This document shows, in pieces, positions 43,750 to 51,351 of a DNA stretch of 64,000 nt. Origin of the DNA: Paenibacillus oryzae (GTDB lineage Bacteria > Bacillota > Bacilli > Paenibacillales > Paenibacillaceae); the NCBI RefSeq assembly GCF_001675045.1, contig NZ_LYPA01000068.1, positions 1 through 64,000 on the forward strand. Reading direction: 5' to 3'. A program made the position numbers and the translations under genes. Numbering within the stretch: position 1 is the first letter of the stretch; every line of letters starts with the position of its first letter. The notes under the pieces were generated by a model. The model saw only the letters and a list, made by a program, of their open reading frames with translations, had not been told where the DNA came from and did not search any database.

Positions 43750-44028
43750 TCATTTCTCTCCGGGAAACAATAATGCAACAATCCAAACTTCATTCTCCTG
43801 TTGTTCAAAGAAAATCCTAAACCTCTTCACTACGATACGCGACAGTCCAACATAAGTGCCGCTTTCCTCTGTATATGCTTTGCCTATAATAGGATTGGTG
43901 AGTATAACTTCTGTTTCTAGAATGAAATGAGATATGAAATCGTACGTTTCCTCGGGGGTAAATCGCTCGCTGCGAAATTGAGAGAGCTTGTATCTTACTG
44001 TCGGAGACCATAAAACTACACGGTTCAT
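43750..44028 (-). CDS. RelE/ParE-family toxin
   Basis: A 92-residue protein with the RelE/ParE fold pattern: WSPTVRYKLSQF at the start, a helical hairpin, then IGKAYTEESGTYVGLSRIVVKRFRIFFEQQENEVWIVALLF, the beta-sheet core ending in the usual I-x-A-L strand. ParE toxins act on DNA gyrase and RelE toxins on ribosomal mRNA; the subtype is not decidable here. Its start overlaps the antitoxin gene by 4 nt (ATGA). Confidence 0.78.
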   Translation of the reverse strand: MNRVVLWSPTVRYKLSQFRSERFTPEETYDFISHFILETEVILTNPIIGKAYTEESGTYVGLSRIVVKRFRIFFEQQENEVWIVALLFPGEK

Positions 44029-44294
44029 GACCGAAAATTCTCTGGAGATAAGGAGTTCAGTAACTCCGATGTACTCATCGCTTTGCCAAGCTTGAATTCC
44101 TTCCTGCTTTGTTCAATCATGGCCTTCAATTCCAGACTAGCCTCAACATCAGCTTGAATGGACCTCTGCTCTTCCTCTTGCAAAACGAGAGTGAACTTTC
44201 CTTTCCCTGGAATATGAAATTGGTAAACGGAATTGTCGCGGCTCATATTCGATATGTTCTCCATCAAATCTTCCAGTGAATTGACCTTTTCCAT
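44025..44294 (-). CDS. Antitoxin paired with the RelE/ParE toxin
   Basis: An 89-residue acidic protein overlapping the toxin start by 4 nt. The N-terminal half is a beta-rich segment (YQFHIPGKGKFTLVLQEEE), the C-terminal half helical (KAMIEQSRKEFKLGKAMSTSELLNSL), the usual toxin-wrapping tail. It presumably neutralises the toxin and represses the operon. It stabilises the right end of the island, next to the sigK junction. Confidence 0.65.
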   Translation of the reverse strand: MEKVNSLEDLMENISNMSRDNSVYQFHIPGKGKFTLVLQEEEQRSIQADVEASLELKAMIEQSRKEFKLGKAMSTSELLNSLSPENFRS

Positions 44295-44374
44295 TCGATG
44301 TCACCCCTTGTCATAAGCTTTCCCGCTCTTTTATCATCAGTATAACACACACCGCCCCGAACCTAGAAGAAGCA

Positions 44375-44404
44375 GATAAGCCGGCCCTACCAGACCGGCT
44401 TATC
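44375..44404. terminator. Perfect inverted repeat between antitoxin and sigK fragment
   Basis: GATAAGCCGG (44375-44384) and CCGGCTTATC (44395-44404) form a 10-bp stem with a 10-nt loop. There is no U-run on either side. It may be a weak terminator or a recombination-site feature near the island's right end. Confidence 0.45.
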
Positions 44405-44484
44405 CCCCATATGACTCGTCCACCCTCACCTTACAAACCGCCCGCTGCACACAAACCGTGCCGTTTCCTGACGTTGGTTCGTGT

Positions 44485-44691
44485 TCACAACGTGTTGACG
44501 ATATGCGCGACTAAACGAAGGTTGTGCTCAATGAGAAGGTTGCGCGAATTGGCGTTTCCTTCCGCCATCAGCGCCAAATGTTTTGCTTCCTCCTCTTCCT
44601 TCAATGGTTGAGGAAACGCATTATTTTTGACATAAGAAACGAGCAGTGACAACTGCTTGATAAACAAAGCAATCGTTGCAAACAATCCCAT
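44485..44691 (-). pseudogene. sigK: 5' fragment of sigK (sporulation sigma factor) cut by the island
   Basis: The ATG at 44691 opens a frame that matches the start of mother-cell sigma factor [21 protein letters not shown], then [19 protein letters not shown] and [17 protein letters not shown]. In SigK the sequence continues KKFENTGED; here it goes NTL and stops. Only the pro-peptide and the start of region 2 remain, about 65 of roughly 235 residues. Homology ends near 44,494, which I take as the right junction of the accessory region. The missing part should lie left of the window, on the same strand. SigK is split by skin-type elements in some spore formers; whether this one excises is unknown. 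Confidence 0.88.
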
Positions 44692-44762
44692 CGTCCGGCC
44701 ACCCCCATGCTGAATTGGCGAGGACGCATCACAGTCCCCGCGTAGAAGAACATCAGTTTTAT

Positions 44763-44770
44763 AGTGTATG
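44763..44770 (-). promoter_or_regulatory. Sigma-E-like -10 element of sigK
   Basis: On the minus strand CATACACT occurs 71 nt ahead of the sigK ATG, matching the -10 consensus of the mother-cell sigma factor SigE, which drives sigK in Bacillus. A matching -35 is not clear. The promoter apparently survives ahead of the truncated gene. The rest of 44692-44929 holds only the divergent leader regions. Confidence 0.45.
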
Positions 44771-44929
44771 TGGGCGACCGCCTATACGTGCTTGTATCCT
44801 TTAAAAATTGACGATTCTATTACAACGCAACCTAAATTCAACCAATTCCGTCAATTACTATAGTTGTGTTATTTTTTCCAATTGGGAAAAGCATATATTT
44901 GATCATTTTTGAAGAGGAGTAGATTTGTG

Positions 44930-45847
44930 ATGCGCAAGTTTTTATTAGGCGCTGTCGGGGTGGGGATTGCACTGCTGGTATTGAGCGGCTGCTCATTTAT
45001 GCCGAAGCCCAATGATGACTCACCGTACCGGCTGTCCCAAACCAATCTGGACAAGGTAGACATTGCTTTATATGAAGGAGAACGCGCGGCGGAGTCCTAT
45101 ATTCAATATGGCGATGGAAGTATCGAAGATATTAGCGAGGAGTCTATAGGCCTGTTTATTAACGGATCCATTATTAAGAATGCGAAAGTATTGCTTGTTG
45201 ATGAGCAATTTTTTGCACCTTTATCTAAATTATCCGGCCCATTGGAGTTTCAAACGTTATGGGAAAGAGATATAGAGCAGGCAATCATTACGGGTAACGG
45301 TATGCGGGCTGTAATAACAGCAGGCAATCCCGTTATCCAATCCGGGAAACAGAACATTCAATTGGAGAGCGCTCCTGCTATTATAAACAATCAGTTGTAT
45401 ATGCCCGTCAGCTTTGTGGAAACGCTGCTTCAGGGGTCGGTGAGCTATTTTGACGGGACTGACAGCCGTTTGGCGCATATCGTGGACCGCATGCCTCATA
45501 TCATGATCAGCTATTATCCCAAGCAATTCGACTATCTTTCTAAAGACAATGCCGTTGAAATAGCAAAAAGCCTGCTTATAAAAGCCTATGAAAAAAAATT
45601 CGGAGCTTTTTCTTCGCCAACAGAGGACAAAAAAACCGATAGCTCCGACGAAAAGGAAAACTTGCGTTACCTTATTGCCAATATGGCCGTTCAGGCCGAG
45701 AATGACCGATATTACGTCATGCATCTTATGTACGATGTGTGGGTAGACAAATATACCGGTGATGTTTACACGTATTATAATGGCATTTCGATGGGTATTC
45801 GAAAATTTGATGCTGATGATGAAAACGTCTTGGCTTTCCCGGGGTAA
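44930..45847 (+). CDS. Lipoprotein with a stalk-like domain
   Basis: A protein of 305 residues with a signal peptide and lipobox (LVLSGC). The central part (about 70-180; ESIGLFINGSIIKNAKVLLVDEQFFAPLS, APAIINNQLYMPVSFVETLL) resembles the copper-amine-oxidase N-terminal-like stalk domain common in Paenibacillus surface proteins. The C-terminal part (about 195-305) is PepSY-like in pattern (YVMHLMYDVWVDKYTGDVYTYY). Likely anchored on the outer face of the membrane; function unknown. The start is ATG 44930, with GAGGAG 10 nt upstream; GTG 44927 is an alternative. Monocistronic. Confidence 0.75.
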   Translation: MRKFLLGAVGVGIALLVLSGCSFMPKPNDDSPYRLSQTNLDKVDIALYEGERAAESYIQYGDGSIEDISEESIGLFINGSIIKNAKVLLVDEQFFAPLSKLSGPLEFQTLWERDIEQAIITGNGMRAVITAGNPVIQSGKQNIQLESAPAIINNQLYMPVSFVETLLQGSVSYFDGTDSRLAHIVDRMPHIMISYYPKQFDYLSKDNAVEIAKSLLIKAYEKKFGAFSSPTEDKKTDSSDEKENLRYLIANMAVQAENDRYYVMHLMYDVWVDKYTGDVYTYYNGISMGIRKFDADDENVLAFPG

Positions 45848-45874
45848 ACGTTTTTTAATTGACCAATCCATGAA

Positions 45875-45914
45875 GCAAGCACCGGAACATGCCATTTAAT
45901 AAACCAGTGCTTGC
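45875..45914. terminator. Bidirectional terminator between convergent genes
   Basis: GCAAGCAC (45875-45882) pairs with GTGCTTGC (45907-45914), extended inward by CGG/CCA partly. It lies between the lipoprotein gene (plus) and the sirtuin gene (minus). Confidence 0.65.
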
Positions 45915-45921
45915 CGCCGGA

Positions 45922-46659
45922 TCAGAGAAAAGGCTCCAATGCTTGTCCGACTTTTTCATTCAGCAGCAAGTCGGCATAACGATCCATAGGCGTTGGCGCT
46001 TTGTTAATCAGCACAAGCCTGTCGCCCCGGTATAGCTTGACCAGTCCGGCAGCCGGCTGAACCGACAACGAAGTGCCGGCGACGATCAGCATGTCGGCTT
46101 TCGCCATATATTGGGCTGCGCTCTCCAACAATGCCATATCCAGACTTTCCTGATAAAGCACAACATCCGGTTTGATGATGCCCCCGCATAACGTACAGCG
46201 AGGCACCTCTCCCCTGCTTTCTACAATGAGGGACAAGGGATACGGCTCCCGGCAGTCCATGCAATAATTCCGCTGGACAGAACCATGCAGCTCCAGCACG
46301 TTAACGCTCCCGGCCATCCCGTGCAAGCCATCAATATTTTGAGTAATAACAGCCTTTAGCTTGCCTTGCTTCTCCAGCTCGGCGAGTGCAAGATGAGCGG
46401 CATTGGGACGAGCCTCCGCATGGATCAGGCTGGAGGTATAAAAACTATAAAATTCCTCTGGATACCTTCTGAAAAAATCGCGGCTCAATATTTCCTCCGG
46501 CGATACACGCCGATTATCCACCTTCCGAAAGAGCCCTTCCGCAGACCGAAAATCCGGAATACCGCTTTCCGTCGATACGCCGGCTCCGCCAAAAAACACA
46601 ATATATCGGCTATGCTCCACCATTTCTTTTAGCTTGGCAGCGCCGCTTGCCTTATTCAT
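45922..46659 (-). CDS. NAD-dependent protein deacylase (sirtuin, CobB/SrtN-like)
   Basis: A protein of 245 residues, class III sirtuin. NAD-binding motifs GAGVSTESGIPDFRS and TQNIDGLH are intact, H in LELHGS is the catalytic histidine, and four cysteines (CMDC, CTLC) form the zinc site. It removes acyl groups from lysines using NAD. The start is ATG 46659 with GGAGGGG 6-7 nt upstream; the frame extends to 46716. Apparently monocistronic. Confidence 0.92.
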   Translation of the reverse strand: MNKASGAAKLKEMVEHSRYIVFFGGAGVSTESGIPDFRSAEGLFRKVDNRRVSPEEILSRDFFRRYPEEFYSFYTSSLIHAEARPNAAHLALAELEKQGKLKAVITQNIDGLHGMAGSVNVLELHGSVQRNYCMDCREPYPLSLIVESRGEVPRCTLCGGIIKPDVVLYQESLDMALLESAAQYMAKADMLIVAGTSLSVQPAAGLVKLYRGDRLVLINKAPTPMDRYADLLLNEKVGQALEPFL

Positions 46660-46791
46660 AGATGCCCCTCCTGAACCGCAAATTAGCTTAAGCTCATTCA
46701 ACAGCCGTCCGCGCAATAATCGCAGCCCTGTCTTAATGTCTATTATAGATAGGTAAAAATGTAATGAAAAGCCGCATCATTCGCTGCTAAT

Positions 46792-46832
46792 AAAAAAAAG
46801 CATTCCCCGCTGGTCAACCTGCGGAAAATGCT
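46792..46832 (-). terminator. Intrinsic terminator of the 46,852 lipoprotein gene
   Basis: AGCATT...CCGC (from 46799) pairs with GCGG...AATGCT (to 46832), and eight A at 46792-46799 give a U-tail on the minus strand, 20 nt behind the stop at 46852. Confidence 0.85.
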
Positions 46833-46851
46833 TCTGTGTAGAGCTTTTCAA

Positions 46852-47379
46852 TTATTGAGCTTTTACTTCGGTTACGCCGGTAACCTTGCCTTCGTTGGAA
46901 GCATCAAACGATGCTTTGTATTCGTCATTCGCGAAATATACATTGCCTTCAACGGTTGCTTTTGTTACAACAAAGCCGTTAGCTTCCACATAGACGTCGC
47001 CTACAAACGTACCGCCTTGCAGACGTGTGTTTTCGCTTTTAATAACAAGCTTTGGAGCGGTCAGCTTAAACGATGCCGTAATGTTGTGATCGGCATCTTG
47101 TGTGTACAGCGCGATTTTACGGGCAATAGCATCTTTATTCGTAAATTCGCCTTCAACCACAAGCTCTTTGTCAAACGTCAGATCGTTCAGCGTAGCGGCA
47201 ATCCATGTACCGTCCTTGCTGATTGCTTTCACAAATGCCTCGTTGTTGTCAACAACAGATGCGCTTGTTACCACATCAGGCGCGTCTTTGCCTTTGTTTC
47301 CGTCCTCTTTGCCGCCGCAGCCTGTTACCAAACCAGCCGCCAGCAGAAAAGCCATACCCAATACAGCGATTTTTTTCAT
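46852..47379 (-). CDS. Small secreted lipoprotein
   Basis: A 175-residue protein with signal peptide and lipobox (LVTGCGGK). The mature part, about 145 residues, contains repeated short beta-strand units (LVIKSENTRLQGGTFVGDVYVEA; VVTKATVEGNVYFANDEY-like), suggesting a right-handed beta-helix or polymer-forming cytoskeletal-type surface domain. No catalytic motif. It has its own terminator and a ribosome site (GGGAGAGAG). Function unknown. Confidence 0.72.
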   Translation of the reverse strand: MKKIAVLGMAFLLAAGLVTGCGGKEDGNKGKDAPDVVTSASVVDNNEAFVKAISKDGTWIAATLNDLTFDKELVVEGEFTNKDAIARKIALYTQDADHNITASFKLTAPKLVIKSENTRLQGGTFVGDVYVEANGFVVTKATVEGNVYFANDEYKASFDASNEGKVTGVTEVKAQ

Positions 47380-47531
47380 GTTGTCTCTCTCCCTTTTTCA
47401 TATAAAGATTACATCATTATCATATATAAAAGCGGGACAAAACTATGTGATTGAATTCACAAATTTTTATGAAATAATTATAATTTTTAACTGTTTGTGG
47501 TGTCTTTTCCCTCTGAGCATGTACTGCCTTT

Positions 47532-48371
47532 TTACAAAACAGCGTCTTGCTTCAATTCACCGGTATGAATGCTTGCAGACGCTTCAGCCTTCGCGCTTTT
47601 TTGTTGCTTTTTCCTGAACGCCGCATAATAAAGGCCTGCAACAAAAATACCTCCGCCTACCGCGTTGCCTAAAAATACGGGAACAAAATTAGTGAAATAC
47701 CCCGCCCATGTTGCATGTCCGGCAAAAATGGCGGCTGGAATAACAAACATGTTCGCCACGATATGCTGAAAACCAAGCGCCACAAACGTCATGGTCGGAA
47801 ACCAAACGCCCAGTACTTTGCCTGCTCCGTCTTTGGCCCCGTAAGCCAGCCAAACCCCAAGCGATACAAGCCAGTTGCAGCCAATCCCCGAAATAAACGC
47901 ATGAAGAAAAGAATCCTCCATTTTATGCTCCGCTGTTGCAATCATTTTATCCAGATAAGGTCCGCTCTCCAGCATGCCAAGCACATGAGAAAACAGGTAA
48001 GCTACAAATATAGCTCCGGCAAAATTGCAAAGCGTAATGATGGTCCAGTTTTTGACTAGCTGCAAAACGGATGCTTTTTTGTGGAAAACGGCCATCGACA
48101 ACCCCATCATATTGCCTGTCAATAATTCGCCGCCCGCAATCATAACCAGAATCAGCCCGATTGGAAAAACGGCTCCCGCTATCAAAGAGGACAACCCTTC
48201 CCAGCCTGGCGGCAGCGCTGCCGTGGAGCGGAGCGCCAGCATATAACCTATCGCAACAAAAGCGCCTGCGGCAAAACCAAGCGGTATTTGCTCGGACAAT
48301 CCCATATTGGCTTTCTTGTATCCGGCCTGCAGCGCGGCCAACGCGGTTTCCTCCGGTTTTAAAAATCCCAT
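47532..48371 (-). CDS. Formate/nitrite transporter family channel
   Basis: A 279-residue FNT-family membrane channel (FocA/NirC/YrhG type) with six predicted helices. Family signatures are present: GFAAGAFVAIGYM near helix 1, GGELLTGNMM (the helix 2 break), GIGCNWLVSLGVWLA and FQHIVANMFVIPAAI. It conducts small monovalent anions such as formate, nitrite or hydrosulfide; the substrate is not decidable. It is divergent from pyrK over a 210-nt spacer. I did not find a clear Fnr or Rex palindrome there. Confidence 0.9.
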   Translation of the reverse strand: MGFLKPEETALAALQAGYKKANMGLSEQIPLGFAAGAFVAIGYMLALRSTAALPPGWEGLSSLIAGAVFPIGLILVMIAGGELLTGNMMGLSMAVFHKKASVLQLVKNWTIITLCNFAGAIFVAYLFSHVLGMLESGPYLDKMIATAEHKMEDSFLHAFISGIGCNWLVSLGVWLAYGAKDGAGKVLGVWFPTMTFVALGFQHIVANMFVIPAAIFAGHATWAGYFTNFVPVFLGNAVGGGIFVAGLYYAAFRKKQQKSAKAEASASIHTGELKQDAVL

Positions 48372-48581
48372 TGTGTGTCACCTTTCCCCTCGTCTTTACT
48401 TCAATAAGCGCTACTCCGTTTCTTGCTTCATTCCATCTTCTCGATGCTGAAAACCGCCTTTTTCATCTCACATTTACAGTGTATCAGCTAATAAATGACC
48501 GGAAAAATGATAATTCTCACAGGCATTTTTTCATCGCTATGCTAATGTACATGGGTATCTATCCACAAGGGAAGTGAGACT

Positions 48582-49292
48582 ATGCAAGCTGTTGTTGTAA
48601 ATAATGAGCCATTAATGGAAGGAATCTATAGATTGACCCTGGAAGGCAGGCACGGAGGCAAGGCCGGACAGTTTTACATGCTTCGCTGCTGGGACAGCTT
48701 CCCGCTTCTCTCGCGTCCAATCAGTATTCATGACTTGAGTGAAGACAGCATAACCTTTCTTTATCGGGTTCACGGCGGAGGCACCGAGCTGTTATCGAAG
48801 CTGCTGCCGGGGAATAGCCTGACGCTTGAAGGCCCCTACGGCAATGGATTTCCGTCTCCTCAGGGCCGAACAGCGCTAGTTGGCGGGGGCATGGGCATTG
48901 CGCCGCTGCTGCTGGCGGCCAAAGAAATGCCGGAAGCGGACGTTTATCTGGGGTATTCCGGAGAAGCCTTCGCCGAGTCCTCCTTCCGCAGCATTCGCAG
49001 CAGCGGCGGACTCACCATCATCAGCGGAGGTACCATTCTGGACAGCCTGGAGCCGCATCGATACGATACAATCATGACCTGCGGTCCCGTGCCGATGATG
49101 GAGGAGCTGGCACGGCGCTGTGCCGGAAGCGGCGCTTCCCTCTACGTATCCGTGGAAAAAAGAATGGCCTGCGGCATCGGGGCATGCAACGGCTGCGCCG
49201 TGGAAACGCCAAGCGGAATCAAAAAGGCTTGCGTGGACGGTCCTGTATTTCCGGTGGAGGAGGTGAATTTCCATGACCTCGCTTTGTTGTAA
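48582..49292 (+). CDS. pyrK: Dihydroorotate dehydrogenase electron-transfer subunit
   Basis: A 236-residue ferredoxin-reductase-type subunit. Its FAD-binding domain includes RPISIHD and the NAD-binding GGGMGIAPLLLAAKE. The C-terminal [2Fe-2S] site CGIGACNGC...C is complete. In class 1B dihydroorotate dehydrogenases PyrK passes electrons from PyrD's FMN to NAD. It overlaps pyrD by 20 nt. The rest of the pyrimidine operon is not in the window. Confidence 0.9.
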   Translation: MQAVVVNNEPLMEGIYRLTLEGRHGGKAGQFYMLRCWDSFPLLSRPISIHDLSEDSITFLYRVHGGGTELLSKLLPGNSLTLEGPYGNGFPSPQGRTALVGGGMGIAPLLLAAKEMPEADVYLGYSGEAFAESSFRSIRSSGGLTIISGGTILDSLEPHRYDTIMTCGPVPMMEELARRCAGSGASLYVSVEKRMACGIGACNGCAVETPSGIKKACVDGPVFPVEEVNFHDLALL

Positions 49293-50205
49293 GGTAGGCA
49301 CGCTGAACCTGAGAAATCCCATCATAATGGCTTCCGGCACCTTTGCCTTTGGCGCGCCGTACGCCAAGCTTTATCCGCTCGACTCGCTAGGCGGCATTTC
49401 CACCAAAGGCTTGACCGTGGAGCCGCGCACCGGAAACCGCGGCACTCGCCTGATCGAGACGGCCTCCGGCCTAATGAACAGCATCGGCCTTGAAAATCCG
49501 GGTCTCTCCCATTTTCTCCAGTTTGAGCTGGATAGAATGTGTCAATACGATACCGCCATCATCGTCAATCTTGGCGGAGGTTCGCTGGAGGAATACGAAA
49601 AAGGCGCGTCCATGCTTCAACAGGCCGCCGCAACTCGTGCCGCCGAAGGAAAACGCGGCATTGATATGGTGGAGCTTAATATTTCCTGTCCCAATGTCAA
49701 GCAAGGCGGCATGCAGTTCGGCTTGCATACAGAGAAGGCTCGCGAAGCGGTGCGTATCGTAAGGCGGATTACGGATTTACCGCTAATGATCAAGCTCTCG
49801 CCTAACGCATACGACTTGACCGGAATGGCGGCCATGTGCGAAGAGGAAGGCGCGGATGCCATTTCCCTGGTCAATACCTTTCTTGCCATGTCCGTCGATC
49901 TCAAATCAAGACGAAGCTCCTTCCAGCAAACCTATGCCGGATTATCCGGCCCCGCAATTAAACCAATTGCGCTGCGAATGGTGCATCAGGTATGCCGGAG
50001 CACCTCGCTTCCCGTTGTTGGCATGGGCGGCATCACAACAGCGCAAGACGTGCTTGAGTTTATTATGGTCGGCGCTTCCGCCGTTCAGATTGGAACCGGC
50101 AACTTTATGAATCCGCGCACAGGAGCATCCTTGGCCGGAGAGGTAACCCAATTAATGAAGAAAGAGCGTATTGAATCGCTGGAGGAAATCCGTGGAGTTA
50201 TATAG
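49273..50205 (+). CDS. pyrD: Dihydroorotate dehydrogenase, class 1B catalytic subunit
   Basis: A 310-residue TIM-barrel flavoprotein that oxidises dihydroorotate to orotate. FMN and substrate motifs are visible: NPIIMASGTFAFG, GLENPGL, the active-site loop with catalytic cysteine NISCPNVKQGG, VVGMGGI and GASAVQIGTG. Its start overlaps pyrK, with GGAGGAGG upstream. Together with PyrK it forms the NAD-linked enzyme of pyrimidine synthesis. It stands alone beside redox genes, not in a pyr operon. Confidence 0.93.
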   Translation: MTSLCCKVGTLNLRNPIIMASGTFAFGAPYAKLYPLDSLGGISTKGLTVEPRTGNRGTRLIETASGLMNSIGLENPGLSHFLQFELDRMCQYDTAIIVNLGGGSLEEYEKGASMLQQAAATRAAEGKRGIDMVELNISCPNVKQGGMQFGLHTEKAREAVRIVRRITDLPLMIKLSPNAYDLTGMAAMCEEEGADAISLVNTFLAMSVDLKSRRSSFQQTYAGLSGPAIKPIALRMVHQVCRSTSLPVVGMGGITTAQDVLEFIMVGASAVQIGTGNFMNPRTGASLAGEVTQLMKKERIESLEEIRGVI

Positions 50206-50319
50206 GGACTACCCTGGTGTGATAAATGTCACGTACAACTCTTTTCCAATACGTTATTATTAAATCAGGATTAGTAAGTGATAGGATTCACAAAACAGAA
50301 TGCTCAGGAGGAATTTGTA

Positions 50320-51234
50320 ATGAAGAAAACAGCCATGATTTTATCCACTCTTGCTCTGCTTATGGGTCTGCTTGCAGGTTGCGGCGGAGGAAACAGCGCC
50401 ACTCCTTCTCCAAGCGCATCGGCTCCCGCACAAACAGAAGCGGCTGCTACTCAAGATCCGGGGGTTTCTCAAGGCGCTGAAAATGGCTATGCAGACGGCG
50501 TTTATTATGCCGAAGGCGAAATGAATGAAAAATCCGGCTGGAAAGAAATCGTTGCCCTGAAGGTTGAAGGCGGAAAAATCGTAAGTGCAAACTGGAACGG
50601 CTTGAACAAGGATGGCGGACTCGACAAAAAAGCATCTTCTGAAGCCGGCAAATACGGCATGGTTGCAGGCGGCGCTAAAGCCGAATGGCATGTGCAAGCA
50701 GCCGATATGGAGAAATATTTGGTTGAGAAGCAATCCCTTGATGAACTGACGCTTTCCGACGACGGAAAAACCGATGCGGTAAGCAGCGTTTCCATCGGCG
50801 TAGGCGGCTTTGTAGAACTGGTCAAAAAAGCTCTGGATGCAGGTCCTGTAGAAGCCGGCCCTTACAAAGACGGTACTTACAAGGCAGAAGAAGCTGACTT
50901 TGACGCCAAAACCGGCTTCAAATACAACGTTACTATTACAGTAGCTAACGGCAATATCATCGCTGCGCAATGGAACGCAACAAACAAAGACGGCGGCGAC
51001 GACAAGCTTACCTTGTCCAAAAATGGCGAATACGGCATGAAGGAAAAAGGCGGAGCGATCGACGAGTGGCACGTTCAGGCTGCACGCGCCGAGCAGTTCC
51101 TCATCGAGAAAAATGATCCGGCCGCAATTGTATTCGATCAAGAAAAACAAACAACTGACGCCATTTCCGGCGTAACGATTAAAGTAGCTCCTTTTGCAAC
51201 ATTGGCTGCCAAAGCACTTGAAGGCGCGAAATAA
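50320..51234 (+). CDS. pplA: FMN-binding lipoprotein (PplA-like electron carrier)
   Basis: A protein of 304 residues with signal peptide and lipobox (LLAGCGGG), a short Ser/Pro/Ala linker and two tandem FMN_bind domains (about 60-180 and 185-300). Each contains the GxYGM/EWHVQAA core. The covalent-flavin positions read TDAVSSVS in the first and TDAISGVT in the second, in place of the usual SGA(S/T). In Listeria PplA is the flavinylated lipoprotein that carries electrons through the cell wall in extracellular electron transfer. The start is ATG 50320, with GGAGG 7 nt upstream. Context supports the role: ndh2, ecf and apbE genes follow. Confidence 0.85.
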   Translation: MKKTAMILSTLALLMGLLAGCGGGNSATPSPSASAPAQTEAAATQDPGVSQGAENGYADGVYYAEGEMNEKSGWKEIVALKVEGGKIVSANWNGLNKDGGLDKKASSEAGKYGMVAGGAKAEWHVQAADMEKYLVEKQSLDELTLSDDGKTDAVSSVSIGVGGFVELVKKALDAGPVEAGPYKDGTYKAEEADFDAKTGFKYNVTITVANGNIIAAQWNATNKDGGDDKLTLSKNGEYGMKEKGGAIDEWHVQAARAEQFLIEKNDPAAIVFDQEKQTTDAISGVTIKVAPFATLAAKALEGAK

Positions 51235-51262
51235 TAACGGACTTAAAACGGGTGTCCCATCA

Positions 51263-51302
51263 TTTCTGCGAGTCCTTCCTGCAACGGACGGCCTCGCAGA
51301 AA
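51263..51302 (+). other. Long hairpin between pplA and ndh2
   Basis: TTTCTGCGAG (51263-51272) pairs perfectly with CTCGCAGAAA (51293-51302), with a further inner CC/GG pairing. No U-run follows, so it may act as partial terminator or mRNA stabiliser, giving more pplA than ndh2 transcript. Confidence 0.5.
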
Positions 51303-51351
51303 CGGAGCACCTGCACTATAAAAAATGTGGGAATAAAACCCTAAAGGGGAC

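Noticed and set aside
1..44490. CRISPR array, BREX, retron or CBASS genes in the island
   Set aside because: No regularly spaced repeats and no genes for PglZ, reverse transcriptase, cyclase or Cas proteins were found in the reading frames.
46828..47454. 208-codon plus-strand ORF across the 46,852 lipoprotein
   Set aside because: It runs through the terminator and promoter of the minus-strand lipoprotein gene, which has signal peptide, lipobox and ribosome site; the plus frame is a shadow.
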